The notes below the pieces were generated by a model. The model saw nothing but the letters and a program-made list of their open reading frames with translations. It was not told where the DNA came from and searched no databases. 64,000 nucleotides of DNA, taken from NCBI GenBank assembly GCA_017471465.1, contig JAFUTI010000006.1:62001-126000 (forward strand). The letters run 5' to 3'. The translations under genes were made by a program, and so were the position numbers. Below are positions 35,491 to 44,555 of this stretch, piece by piece (position 1 is the first letter of the stretch; each line of letters opens with the position of its first letter). This stretch comes from Prevotella sp. GTDB lineage: Bacteria > Bacteroidota > Bacteroidia > Bacteroidales > Bacteroidaceae.

Positions 35491-36791
35491 AACAGATACT
35501 GAACAATATCCTAAACGCGAACACCTGGCTCTTCCTCGAACTCGTCATCATCACCGTTGTAGCATGGGCGGTGTTCGAACCAGCCATTGTGAATCTTTAC
35601 TACCGCATTCTGCCGTTAGGCTATGACAGCGACCAGCTGCTCTACGCCGTGACAGCGGTGAACGGTGAACCAACCGTCGATGAGGACGGGACCTTACATG
35701 ATGCCTTCGAAATGACCGAAGAGCGCCGCGACCAGATGTTGCGCCAACTGATGGCCGTGGAGGGTGTGGAGTCGGCTTGTCTCTATGACCAGCCTTACGG
35801 TTCCATGGGCTACAGCCATGCGGCTTTCAATGAGTGTTGTGCCGGTGGTGACACCCTTCTTCTGGCCAATGTCACGCTAACCACAGATGCCTACTTCTTC
35901 GAGACCTACGGCCTAAAGCCCCTGCCAGGGAGTCTGTCGGATGAAGAACTCTCTCATATTAAAACCGTGGATAGGCAAGTGGTGCTGACGCGCTCGGGAG
36001 CCATCGCCCTCTTCGGCACGGAAGACGTAGTAGGCCGACATTTCACCATCTGCTACGACCCAGCTTACGAGGTGACAGTAGCTGGCGTGGTGGAGGACTT
36101 CCGCATGTCGGTACCAACAACGATACGTTCCATGATTATCACTACCAAAGAGTTACAGACCACCAGTTGCCAATACGTCATCCGCCTGAAAAAGGGTGTG
36201 AATGCAAGTCGTTTTGTCGAGGAGCACGGTAATGACCTCATACGCAGCGGAAAGACCGGCTTCAACCGGATCAGCCGCCTCATGACCTTCGACGAGTACC
36301 TGCAGCAGTTGGAACTCGACGACGGACGTACGCAGGAGGTGAACCGTAGCCTCGCGCTCGCCCTGTTCTTCCTCGTCAACCTGATGCTGGCCGTCATCGG
36401 CACCGTGTGGCTCCATGCCAAGCGTCGCACCGAGGAGTGTGGTGTGCGCCGTGCTTTCGGAGCTACACGTCGGCGCGTATTCTTCAATTTCCTATGGCGT
36501 AACGTCCTATTGACCACTGCCGCCGTCATTATCGGCTGCATCATCTACCTGAACTATGCTCACAGCGGCATCCAGGAGTATGACGGTGGAGAATATTACG
36601 AAACGCTCTACACGATACAGGGTGCTATGTTATCCATCGATAAGACGTGGGTCGATTTCTTCTGGCCTCACTTCCTCGTGGTCAGCGTCATCGTCTACAT
36701 TATTATATTATGTACAGTCCTCATCGGCACCGCCATCCCCGCCGTGAAAATTATTGGGACGAGAATCACCAATGCACTCAGAGACGAATAA
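35487..36791 (+). CDS. FtsX/MacB-type ABC transporter permease, type B of pair 2
   Basis: The 434-residue permease starts M-K-Q-I-L-N-N-I-L with an ATGA overlap with the previous stop, so translation is coupled; a much longer upstream extension in the same frame is rejected because it lies inside the previous gene. The architecture is the same as the other type B proteins (NTWLFLELVIITVVAW helix, MacB_PCD, FtsX with HAKRRTEECGVRRAFGATRRR) and it ends TRITNALRDE. Confidence 0.87.
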   Translation: MKQILNNILNANTWLFLELVIITVVAWAVFEPAIVNLYYRILPLGYDSDQLLYAVTAVNGEPTVDEDGTLHDAFEMTEERRDQMLRQLMAVEGVESACLYDQPYGSMGYSHAAFNECCAGGDTLLLANVTLTTDAYFFETYGLKPLPGSLSDEELSHIKTVDRQVVLTRSGAIALFGTEDVVGRHFTICYDPAYEVTVAGVVEDFRMSVPTTIRSMIITTKELQTTSCQYVIRLKKGVNASRFVEEHGNDLIRSGKTGFNRISRLMTFDEYLQQLELDDGRTQEVNRSLALALFFLVNLMLAVIGTVWLHAKRRTEECGVRRAFGATRRRVFFNFLWRNVLLTTAAVIIGCIIYLNYAHSGIQEYDGGEYYETLYTIQGAMLSIDKTWVDFFWPHFLVVSVIVYIIILCTVLIGTAIPAVKIIGTRITNALRDE

Positions 36792-36819
36792 CATTATTAA
36801 CAATAAAAACATAAGAACA

Positions 36820-37497
36820 ATGGAAACAGTGATTAAACTGACAGGGGTCAACAAGATCTACCGGACTGACGAAGTGGAGACACAGGCGTTGGAGAATGTG
36901 AACATCGAAGTGAAGAAGGGCGAGTTCCTGAGCATCATGGGACCGTCGGGCTGCGGCAAATCGACGCTGCTGAACATCATGGGACTGCTTGACGAGCCGA
37001 CGAGCGGCGAAATAGAGCTGTGCGGACAGCGCATCGACCCGAAGATGAGCGACAACCGACTGGCGGAGCTGCGGAACAAGACGCTGGGCTTCGTGTTCCA
37101 GTCATTCCACCTCATCCCGACGCTCAACGTCCTCGACAACGTGCAGCTGCCGCTCATCTACCGTGGTGTGCGCAGCAGCGAGCGCATCCGCCTAGCCAAA
37201 GAAGTCATCGACCGTGTCGGCCTCTCCCATCGCATGAAGCACCGCCCCACGCAGCTCTCCGGCGGACAGTGCCAGCGCGTGGCCATCGCCCGCGCCATCA
37301 TCGGCAACCCCGAAATCCTCCTGGCCGACGAGCCGACGGGTAACCTCGACTCGAAGATGGGTGCCGAAATCATGGAACTGCTCCACCGCCTGAACCGCGA
37401 GGACGGCCGCACCATCGTCATGGTGACCCACAACGAGCAGCAGGCGAAGCAGACCGACCGCATCATCAAGTTCCTGGACGGACGGCAGATTTTCTAA
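36820..37497 (+). CDS. ABC transporter ATP-binding protein, LolD/MacB type
   Basis: The 225-residue ATPase has Walker A GPSGCGKST (41-49), signature LSGGQCQRVA, Walker B ILLADEPTGNLD, and the D-loop and H-switch (VTHNEQQ). METVIKLTGVNKIY is the natural start; an upstream ATG overlaps the permease gene and is not supported. It is the only ATPase for six permeases, placed between pairs 2 and 3, so it likely powers all of them. Confidence 0.92.
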   Translation: METVIKLTGVNKIYRTDEVETQALENVNIEVKKGEFLSIMGPSGCGKSTLLNIMGLLDEPTSGEIELCGQRIDPKMSDNRLAELRNKTLGFVFQSFHLIPTLNVLDNVQLPLIYRGVRSSERIRLAKEVIDRVGLSHRMKHRPTQLSGGQCQRVAIARAIIGNPEILLADEPTGNLDSKMGAEIMELLHRLNREDGRTIVMVTHNEQQAKQTDRIIKFLDGRQIF

Positions 37498-37506
37498 TTA
37501 TTACGA

Positions 37507-37533
37507 CCACAGATTACACGGATTACACAGATT
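37507..37533 (+). repeat. Three copies of ACACRGATT before a permease gene
   Basis: A 9-bp unit (ACACAGATT or ACACGGATT; the first copy is partly changed) is repeated directly from about 37507 to the start codon at 37534. This word is a frequent intergenic repeat in Bacteroidetes in my recollection, not checked here. Confidence 0.5.
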
Positions 37534-38862
37534 ATGCTTCGATTTATTCGTCACGCCCTTGCGCTCATCCGCGAAGACAAGCTGTTCTCGACAATTTACA
37601 TCGCGGGCACGGCGGTGGGCATTGCCTCGGCGATGGTGGTGGCCATCTTCCTGAACATCAAGTTGGCGGACATTCCGCCGGAGTCGAACCGAAGCCGCAC
37701 GCTCTATCCCCTTTTCGGCTTCTTCACCAAGTCGCTGGCTGAAAATGGTCGCGAGTTCGACATGCGCTACTCTACTGCCGCCCTCGACTCGTGCTTCCGA
37801 CGGCTGAAGTGCATTGAGGCCGCTACTGGCATCGATAATGCCTTCCTAATTGTTGGCGATGAGACGCAGCAGCATAAAACTGCCGCTTATGCCCTGCGCA
37901 CCGACCCCAGTTTCTTCCACCTCTACGAACTGACGTTTCTCAGCGGACGTCCCTTCTCTGAGAAGGAGTTCCGACAAGGCGAGCGCGTATGCGTCATCAC
38001 CGACAAGGTGGCCGAGCAGATAGGCGATGCCACGCATGTGAGCATCGACAACAGCAGCGGCTCCCACTCATTCCGCGTCACAGGAGTAATCAAGGCGGTG
38101 AGTACGTTGATGGAGAATGTCGCAGCCGACATCTACATTCCCTATTCAGTCGCAGTCGGCGATTACTCGAATCCAGACCAATGTATCGACCAAATCAGTT
38201 ACTCCGGCCAACTCAACGTGCGGCTACTGTTGCGCGAGGGCTACAGCCGCGAGGACTTCCTCGACGAGGTAGAGCCGCTGCGAAGACAATACAACGCCGT
38301 GATGAACACGCAACTTGGCAAAGATTGGGGAGAGTGGCGGATTGACGCCGACACGCACTTCTTCAATAAGTTGAACTTTTTCAGCCACGCCGATGGTCAG
38401 AACCTCGCGATGAAAGCCAAGGAACTGATGCCACCTGCGCTGCTGATGTTGCTGTTCCTGCTGTTACCCGCCATCAACCTGAGTGGACTGATGTCGAACC
38501 GCATGGAGGCTCGCTGCGCCGAGATGGGCATCCGCAAGGCATTCGGCGGCAAGCGGCGCACACTGCTGAACGAGGTCATCCATGAGAATCTTGTGCTGAC
38601 ACTTCTCGGCGGCATCGTCGGCTGGTTGCTGTCGTGGCTTTTTATTACTGCCATCAGCGAAACCGAGCTAGTCCACAATATGTTCAATGGACTCAGTCGG
38701 GTAAGCAACGACATGAGCCTCGACTTCCGGATGTTCTTCACGCCGACACTCTTCCTTGTTGCCTTCCTCTGCTGCGCCGTGCTCAACCTGATGGCCGCCC
38801 TGCTGCCCGCATGGCACTCGCTCCGCAAACCGATTGTCGAATCCCTAAATCTGAAAAGATGA
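37534..38862 (+). CDS. FtsX/MacB-type ABC transporter permease, type A of pair 3
   Basis: The 442-residue type A permease starts M-L-R-F-I-R-H-A-L-A-L-I-R-E-D-K-L-F, with one N-terminal helix, MacB_PCD, and an FtsX domain (MEARCAEMGIRKAFGGKRRTL). It ends RKPIVESLNLKR. It is more divergent from the other two type A proteins than they are from each other, so pair 3 is likely older or acquired separately. It follows the ATPase after 36 bases. Confidence 0.87.
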   Translation: MLRFIRHALALIREDKLFSTIYIAGTAVGIASAMVVAIFLNIKLADIPPESNRSRTLYPLFGFFTKSLAENGREFDMRYSTAALDSCFRRLKCIEAATGIDNAFLIVGDETQQHKTAAYALRTDPSFFHLYELTFLSGRPFSEKEFRQGERVCVITDKVAEQIGDATHVSIDNSSGSHSFRVTGVIKAVSTLMENVAADIYIPYSVAVGDYSNPDQCIDQISYSGQLNVRLLLREGYSREDFLDEVEPLRRQYNAVMNTQLGKDWGEWRIDADTHFFNKLNFFSHADGQNLAMKAKELMPPALLMLLFLLLPAINLSGLMSNRMEARCAEMGIRKAFGGKRRTLLNEVIHENLVLTLLGGIVGWLLSWLFITAISETELVHNMFNGLSRVSNDMSLDFRMFFTPTLFLVAFLCCAVLNLMAALLPAWHSLRKPIVESLNLKR

Positions 38863-40220
38863 ACCAAACCCTCAAGAACTTTTGGGCACATCGCCGCCAG
38901 AACGCTTGGATAGTGATAGAGATAGCCCTCGTCGCAGTGCTTAGCTTCTATTTGCTCGACTACTTCGTCGTCACCACTTATGATACTTACCTCTGCCGCC
39001 CCTCCGGTGACTTCGAGCGTGACCATCTACTGGTGGGAACGGTGGGTTTCTCCAACAACGCCAAGCCCATTGAGCATCCAGGCTCCATTCCCAATGGTTT
39101 CACCGAGGCCGACACCGCCCGCCTCTCTCTTGAAGAGCGCGAAGCCATGCATGCTCTCGCCAACCTCTCCGCCCTTCGCGACAAAGTCCGTGCCCTCCCC
39201 GAAGTCCAGTCCGCAGGTTTCCTCGACAGTTATGCAGGCTACTACCTCCGCAACTACTGCGCTGAAGCTGACACCACTCGTAGCTGTGGTGCCTATCAGG
39301 AGGCTTTCATCATCGGAGAGCAGTTCTTCGAAACCATCGGCCTCACACCCGTCACTGGTAGCCCCACTGCCGACATCCTCAGTAAAGAATGCCCAGAAGA
39401 TGGTGCTGTCATCACCCGTTCTATGGCCCTCGCCCTCTTCGGCACCGACCAGGCCGTTGGCCGACGCATTGTAGAAAACGACTACAGCGATCCTGCCCTG
39501 GCCCAAGGCCGGAAGGTCGTAGCCCGCTATACCGTTGCAGGCGTCGTTGAAGACTTCCGCCTGCGTCCCAACGAACGCTACAGCTACATTATCCTCACCC
39601 GTCGCACTGCTCTGGCCAGCACCAATACAAAAATGCTCATCCGTCTGCGTCCCGAGGCCGACGCTACTGCTTTCGTCATCAAGATGGGCGAACAGGACGC
39701 GCAGCTCGCCCTCCTGACAGGCAATTATGGCCTTGGCTCTGTCAATACATATAACGACTACGAGCGCAATTTATGGTCACTGGACATCAGCATGCAGCTC
39801 TCCGTCATGGGAACCTTCATCGCCCTGTTGCTGCTGAACGTCATCCTCGGTACCCTCGGCACCTTCTGGCTTCAAATCCGCAAGCGCACGGAGGACATCG
39901 GCATCATGCGCAGTTTCGGGGCCAAGCGGCGCCACATCTTCTGGATGCTCTGGCGCGAAGCCGCCCTGCTGACGTTCATCGCCGCTGTCATCGGCCAGAT
40001 CATCTGGCTACAGTTTGCCATGAACGTCGGCCTCGCTCACGGATTCACCATAAGTGGAACTGGCCATGAAACCGACTGGGTGAACAGTTTCGGGCTACAC
40101 TATCTCATCATCTGCGTCATCCAGTACCTCATCCTCCTCGCCATCGTCACCCTTGGCATGGTCGTACCTACGTTCATCGCCATGTATAAACGACCAGTTG
40201 AAGCCCTGCGCCATGAATAA
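38859..40220 (+). CDS. FtsX/MacB-type ABC transporter permease, type B of pair 3
   Basis: The 453-residue type B permease begins M-N-Q-T-L-K-N-F-W with a four-base overlap (ATGA) with the previous stop. The FtsX part has IRKRTEDIGIMRSFGAKRRHI, and the end is YKRPVEALRHE. The first-helix segment is NAWIVIEIALVAVLSFYLL. It completes the third pair, and its stop overlaps the start of the TolC gene. Confidence 0.87.
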   Translation: MNQTLKNFWAHRRQNAWIVIEIALVAVLSFYLLDYFVVTTYDTYLCRPSGDFERDHLLVGTVGFSNNAKPIEHPGSIPNGFTEADTARLSLEEREAMHALANLSALRDKVRALPEVQSAGFLDSYAGYYLRNYCAEADTTRSCGAYQEAFIIGEQFFETIGLTPVTGSPTADILSKECPEDGAVITRSMALALFGTDQAVGRRIVENDYSDPALAQGRKVVARYTVAGVVEDFRLRPNERYSYIILTRRTALASTNTKMLIRLRPEADATAFVIKMGEQDAQLALLTGNYGLGSVNTYNDYERNLWSLDISMQLSVMGTFIALLLLNVILGTLGTFWLQIRKRTEDIGIMRSFGAKRRHIFWMLWREAALLTFIAAVIGQIIWLQFAMNVGLAHGFTISGTGHETDWVNSFGLHYLIICVIQYLILLAIVTLGMVVPTFIAMYKRPVEALRHE

Positions 40221-41682
40221 ATTTGTATGTTTCTGCCTGGCATTGTTGCCACTTGAAGTCTTTGGGCAATCCGATACTTTGCGCCTGACGCTCGACGAGT
40301 GCATTACGATGGCTCGTCGCCAGAGCATCGACGCAGCCGTGGCCCTGGGCGAACTGCGGTCGGCCTACTGGCAGTGGCGCAGCTACCGGGCCGACTTGCT
40401 ACCGGAGGTGTCGCTGTCGGGCACGGCGCCGTCGTGGAACAAGCGCTACAGCTCGTACCAGCAGGCCGACGGCTCGCTGTCGTTCGTGCGTAACGACTAC
40501 CTCGGACTGGATGGCGCGGTGAACATCACGCAGAAACTGTGGCCCACGGGCGGCACGCTCAGCGTAGAGTCGTCGCTCGACTATCTGCACCAGTCGGGCA
40601 GCGGCGGGTCGGGCAATCAGTTCATGTCGCTGCCCGTGGCCGTCACACTATCGCAGCCGCTCTTCAGCGTGAACCACCTGAAGTGGAACCGCCGCATAGA
40701 ACCACTGCGCTACCGCGAGGCACAGGCGCGCTTCCTCACCGAAACCGAGCAGGTGGCCATGCAGGCCATCAGCCTCTACTTCGGTCTACTGCTGGCCGGT
40801 GAACAGGTGAACATCGCCCGCCAGAACCTGCAGACCGCCGAGAAACTCTACGAGGTGGCGCAGGCCAAGCGCCGCATGGGCACCATCAGCGAGAACGATG
40901 TGCTGCAGCTGCGCCTTGACGTGCTCACCGCCCGCAGTGCCCTGACTAACAGCGAGAGCAATAGACAGGCCCGCCAGTTCGCCCTCCGCTCGTTCCTCGA
41001 CGTGGAAGCAGACATAGAGCCAGTAGCGCCTGGGGATGTGCCACAGGTGCATCTCGAATTCGACAACGTGCTGAGTCACGCCCTCCAGAACAACGCCCTC
41101 GCCACTACCATGCGCCGCCGCCAGATGGAAGCCGACTACGCCGTGGCCTCGGCCCGCGCCAATCGCCAGAGCATCAACCTCTACGCCCAACTCGGCTATA
41201 CCGGCACGGGCGAGAACATGAGCGCCGCCTACCGCAACCTGCTGGGCAACGAGGTGGTGCAGGTGGGCATCACCGTGCCGCTGCTCGACTGGGGCAAGCG
41301 AAAGGGGCAGCGTCGGATGGCCGAGTCGAACCGCGATATCATCCAAGGCCAGCTGCGCCAGCAGGCGCAGGATTTCCGTCAGAACATTTTTATACTGACC
41401 GAACAGTTCAACAATCAGGCCGAGCAACTGCGCATTGCCTGCGAGGCCGACACCATCGCCCGCCGCCGCTACCACACTAACGTCGAGACGTTCAAGATAG
41501 GCAGCATCTCGACCCTCGAACTCTCCAGCGCCCAGACCGCCAAGGACCAGGCCCGCCAGGACCGCATCCAGCAGCTCTTCAACTACTGGTACTATTACTA
41601 TCAGCTCCGCAGCATCGCCCTCTGGGACTTCGAGCGCGGCTGCGAACTTACGGCAGACGTAGAACGTCTCATTGAACATTGA
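40213..41682 (+). CDS. TolC-family outer membrane efflux protein
   Basis: The 489-residue protein has a signal peptide (NKFVCFCLALLPLEVFG) and two OEP domains: the first ends near the LYFGLLLAGEQVNIARQNLQ helix, the second spans VQVGITVPLLDWGKRKGQRRMAE. It forms the outer membrane channel for the FtsX/HlyD system. The start at 40213 overlaps the permease stop by 8 bases (ATGAATAA). Confidence 0.9.
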   Translation: MNKFVCFCLALLPLEVFGQSDTLRLTLDECITMARRQSIDAAVALGELRSAYWQWRSYRADLLPEVSLSGTAPSWNKRYSSYQQADGSLSFVRNDYLGLDGAVNITQKLWPTGGTLSVESSLDYLHQSGSGGSGNQFMSLPVAVTLSQPLFSVNHLKWNRRIEPLRYREAQARFLTETEQVAMQAISLYFGLLLAGEQVNIARQNLQTAEKLYEVAQAKRRMGTISENDVLQLRLDVLTARSALTNSESNRQARQFALRSFLDVEADIEPVAPGDVPQVHLEFDNVLSHALQNNALATTMRRRQMEADYAVASARANRQSINLYAQLGYTGTGENMSAAYRNLLGNEVVQVGITVPLLDWGKRKGQRRMAESNRDIIQGQLRQQAQDFRQNIFILTEQFNNQAEQLRIACEADTIARRRYHTNVETFKIGSISTLELSSAQTAKDQARQDRIQQLFNYWYYYYQLRSIALWDFERGCELTADVERLIEH

Positions 41683-41700
41683 TCATTGAACATAAGATAT

Positions 41701-42966
41701 ATGAAGAACGACAATCAGACAATGGACAGGGCGATTCCTGTCAGTGAACAACGCCGGCGCAAACTCCGTCGCGCTGCCGTGGCCGTTGCCATCGCATTAG
41801 CGGTGCTCGGCGCAGGTGCCTGGCTCGGCACGCAGATGATTCCGACTCTCGAGCGCAAGGCACTCATCATCTCCGAGGTGGACCGCGGCACCATCGACGT
41901 CAGCGTCTCGGCCACGGGACGCATCGTGCCCGCCTTCGAGGAAATCATCGTGTCGCCCATCAGCTCGAAGATTCTCGAGGTCTATGCCCACAGCGGCGAC
42001 AGCGTGGACGTAGGCACACCCCTGCTGCGCCTCGACTTGCAATCCGCTGAGACCGACTACTCCAAGGCCCTCGACGAGCGCGAGATACGCCGCCAGCAGA
42101 CCGCCCAACTGAAGGCCAACGTAGAAACCCAGCTCTCCGACCGCCGCATGCAGATAGAGGTGAAGGAGATGGAACTCTCGCAACTCGAAGCCCAACTACG
42201 CAACGAACTCTACCTCGACAGCCTCGGTTCCGGCACCCGCGACCGAGTCCGTCAGGCCGAGACGACATTAAAAACCGCCCAAATGCAACTCTCGCAACTG
42301 CGCCAGCAGTACCAGAACGAGCAGCGCGTGCGGCAGGCCGACCTCCGTATGCAGCAGCTACAGAACGGCATCTTCGAGAAGGGACTCGACGAGAAGCGCC
42401 GCACCCTCGACGATGCCAAGATACGCTCGCCACGACGCGCCACGCTCACCTATATCAACAGCGAGGTCGGCAGCACCATCGGCGCTGGGCAGAAGATTGC
42501 CGTGGTCAGCGACCTGAGCCACTTCAAGGCCGAGTGTGAAATCTCCGACAGCCACAGCGAGCGCGTCCGCGTCGGCGGTCAGGTCATCCTGCGAATCGGC
42601 AAGGAGCGTCTGACGGGCATCATCAACACCGTCACGCCCCTGAGCCAGAGCGGTGCCATCACCTTCACCGTCGTGCCCGACAACATGTCGCACCCGCGCC
42701 TCCGTTCCGGCCTCCGCACCGAGGTCTTCGTCATCACCAGCATCAAGGACGACGTGCTCCGCATCCGCAACGGCTCCTTCTACAGCGGCCCCGGCGACTA
42801 CACCCTCTTTGTCCTCGACGGCGACCTCCTCCGTCCCCGTCAAGTTCGTCTCGGCGAGTGCAACTACGACTACATCGAAGTCGTCAGCGGCCTCGCCCCC
42901 GGCGAGCAGGTCGTAGTCAGCGACATGACGAAGTACAAAGGAAAGGAGAAGCTGAAAGTACAGTGA
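41701..42966 (+). CDS. HlyD/MacA-type periplasmic adaptor
   Basis: The 421-residue protein has an N-terminal membrane anchor at 24-43. A lipoyl/barrel-sandwich half (VSPISSKILEVYAHSGDSVDVGTPLLRL) leads to a long alpha-hairpin, then a beta-barrel (ISDSHSERVRVGGQVILRIG) and a membrane-proximal domain (VVSGLAPGEQVVVSD). It bridges the permeases and TolC. An upstream in-frame TTG (41686) is less likely than this ATG. Confidence 0.9.
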   Translation: MKNDNQTMDRAIPVSEQRRRKLRRAAVAVAIALAVLGAGAWLGTQMIPTLERKALIISEVDRGTIDVSVSATGRIVPAFEEIIVSPISSKILEVYAHSGDSVDVGTPLLRLDLQSAETDYSKALDEREIRRQQTAQLKANVETQLSDRRMQIEVKEMELSQLEAQLRNELYLDSLGSGTRDRVRQAETTLKTAQMQLSQLRQQYQNEQRVRQADLRMQQLQNGIFEKGLDEKRRTLDDAKIRSPRRATLTYINSEVGSTIGAGQKIAVVSDLSHFKAECEISDSHSERVRVGGQVILRIGKERLTGIINTVTPLSQSGAITFTVVPDNMSHPRLRSGLRTEVFVITSIKDDVLRIRNGSFYSGPGDYTLFVLDGDLLRPRQVRLGECNYDYIEVVSGLAPGEQVVVSDMTKYKGKEKLKVQ

Positions 42967-42979
42967 AGAACTAAAAAAC

Positions 42980-43042
42980 ATGGTTAAAGAACTCCAAATG
43001 TCAGGCAAATGTCAGACAATCTTTGCAAGAATTACAAGATAA
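42980..43042 (+). CDS. Possible 20-residue peptide after the HlyD gene
   Basis: A short frame encodes MVKELQMSGKCQTIFARITR, 13 bases after the HlyD stop. Its DNA contains a 12-base direct repeat (AATGTCAGGCAA, ATGTCAGACAAT). A peptide next to an exporter is interesting, but the frame could easily be chance; no ribosome-binding site is obvious. Confidence 0.15.
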   Translation: MVKELQMSGKCQTIFARITR

Positions 43043-43055
43043 AAAGATAAATTTG
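43022..43055 (+). promoter_or_regulatory. Probable promoter of the thioredoxin-like gene group
   Basis: TTTG at 43022-43025 and TAAATTTG at 43048-43055 are separated by 22 bases, a little more than the usual 19. The first gene starts at 43070. It suggests that the thioredoxin-like genes can be expressed apart from the sigma-54 operon. Confidence 0.5.
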
Positions 43056-43069
43056 CACCATCAAAAAAA

Positions 43070-44548
43070 ATGAAAAGACAAATGAACAAGAGATCTATCA
43101 TCACCACACTTTACGTACTCATCACTATTGTGGGACTGGCACAGACCAAAAACACTGCTATCGTCAAAGGCTATTCACCCGCGCTGAAAGACAGCACGGT
43201 AGTAAACATTTATATCGACAATATGAGTGTGGCATCAGACACCGTCTTCGGTGGACGCTTTATGCTCAGTGTTCCCGTGGAGAAACTCACTAAAAGCTCT
43301 TTGTTTCTCATGGGTAAAGGCTGTCCCAACTACTTGTCAACGCTCTTTCTAAGTCCTGGTGTAACCGTAAGCCTGATGGGTACGGACTGCCTCCATCCTT
43401 TATGGAAAGTGGATAGTCCGGTGCCGGAACAACAGACCATCAACAGGATTGTGGAATATAATAGCGATGCCATCAGGGAGTATCTTCTGATTGATTTGGA
43501 TGATGCCTCTTGGAACAAAATGCTGCCTGTCCACATGAAAATCCTCAAACAGACGATGGACATCCTGCCGTCGCTGCCCGTAGATGCCGCTTCGCTGACT
43601 AAGTTGGAGGGAGTGGCACATACGGCAAAGAACATGAAAGACTTCCCCTATATGCAACAACTCAAGGATTTGGAAGCATCTACAGCGGCACGTGCTCCGA
43701 AGGGGTTTGAGAAGGAGCTGGCAATGATACACGCTTTCGTTTATCCTGCACATGTTCAGCAGGTAGGAGAAGAGTTTGTTGATGCCGAACTCTTTGATAT
43801 GCAAGGCAACACTCATCGCCTTTCAGAGGCCTTCATGGATGGCCGTTATGTACTGCTCGACTTCTGGAGCCTCGGCTGTGGCCCGTGCCGCGTGGCAGAG
43901 CCGGAAATGCGAGAGGTCTATGAGCGAATGAAGGGTCAACTGGAAATCATTGGCATCAATCGAGACAACCCCTCAGCATGGCAAGAGAACGACTGGAGTA
44001 AGAAGATTGTCTGGAAGAACTGGAACGACGGCAATATGGGCAAGGGAGGCGTTGAAAGCCACTATTGCGACCAAGACGCCATACCATACTATGTACTCCT
44101 GTCGCCTGATGGTCGTATCCTTTGGAAGAATGTAGGTTACGGCATAGGCTGGTTCTTAGGAATGGCCGAGGCCATCAGTGGCCCCAAGCAGGACAACAGC
44201 GCCAACCTGTCACTGGCAGTCCGCCATATAGATGTCAGTTCTGAAAGTACGACCGTGGCTTTTCGCTACTATGGGAAGAAAGACTACTGGTTCCGCATTG
44301 TCGGCGATTCCTACCTTGCTGCTGATGGCAAGAAATACAAGGTGACAACTGCCGACGGCATCAAACTCGACGAGAACAGTTATCCCCAAGTGAAAGCATC
44401 CTCAGCTACGGAGGGCATCATAGGCGACATGTACTACAGTGACTTCACGCTAACCTTCGAGCCGTTCGACACCATCCCCGAAACCTTCGACTTCAAGGAG
44501 GGTGATGCCCAAGGCGCATTCGTCATCCGCAATATATCGCTAAAATAA
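43070..44548 (+). CDS. Exported TlpA-like thioredoxin-fold protein (CGPC)
   Basis: The 492-residue protein has a signal peptide (ITTLYVLITIVGLAQ), a DUF4369-like N-terminal half and a TlpA/ResA thioredoxin domain at about 235-370 with FWSLGCGPC (C270, C273). A short beta-rich domain follows. Such periplasmic thiol-disulfide enzymes reduce cysteines in envelope proteins. It is the first of three different thioredoxin-fold genes in a row behind the exporter. The ATG at 43082 (M-N-K-R-S) is an alternative start. Confidence 0.85.
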   Translation: MKRQMNKRSIITTLYVLITIVGLAQTKNTAIVKGYSPALKDSTVVNIYIDNMSVASDTVFGGRFMLSVPVEKLTKSSLFLMGKGCPNYLSTLFLSPGVTVSLMGTDCLHPLWKVDSPVPEQQTINRIVEYNSDAIREYLLIDLDDASWNKMLPVHMKILKQTMDILPSLPVDAASLTKLEGVAHTAKNMKDFPYMQQLKDLEASTAARAPKGFEKELAMIHAFVYPAHVQQVGEEFVDAELFDMQGNTHRLSEAFMDGRYVLLDFWSLGCGPCRVAEPEMREVYERMKGQLEIIGINRDNPSAWQENDWSKKIVWKNWNDGNMGKGGVESHYCDQDAIPYYVLLSPDGRILWKNVGYGIGWFLGMAEAISGPKQDNSANLSLAVRHIDVSSESTTVAFRYYGKKDYWFRIVGDSYLAADGKKYKVTTADGIKLDENSYPQVKASSATEGIIGDMYYSDFTLTFEPFDTIPETFDFKEGDAQGAFVIRNISLK

Positions 44549-44555
44549 ACGAACA

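Noticed and set aside
43005-43030. Second sigma-54 promoter before the thioredoxin-like genes
   Set aside because: A TTTGCA at 43022-43027 resembles a -12 box, but the GG of the -24 box is missing at the required distance; a TAnnTTTG promoter fits better.
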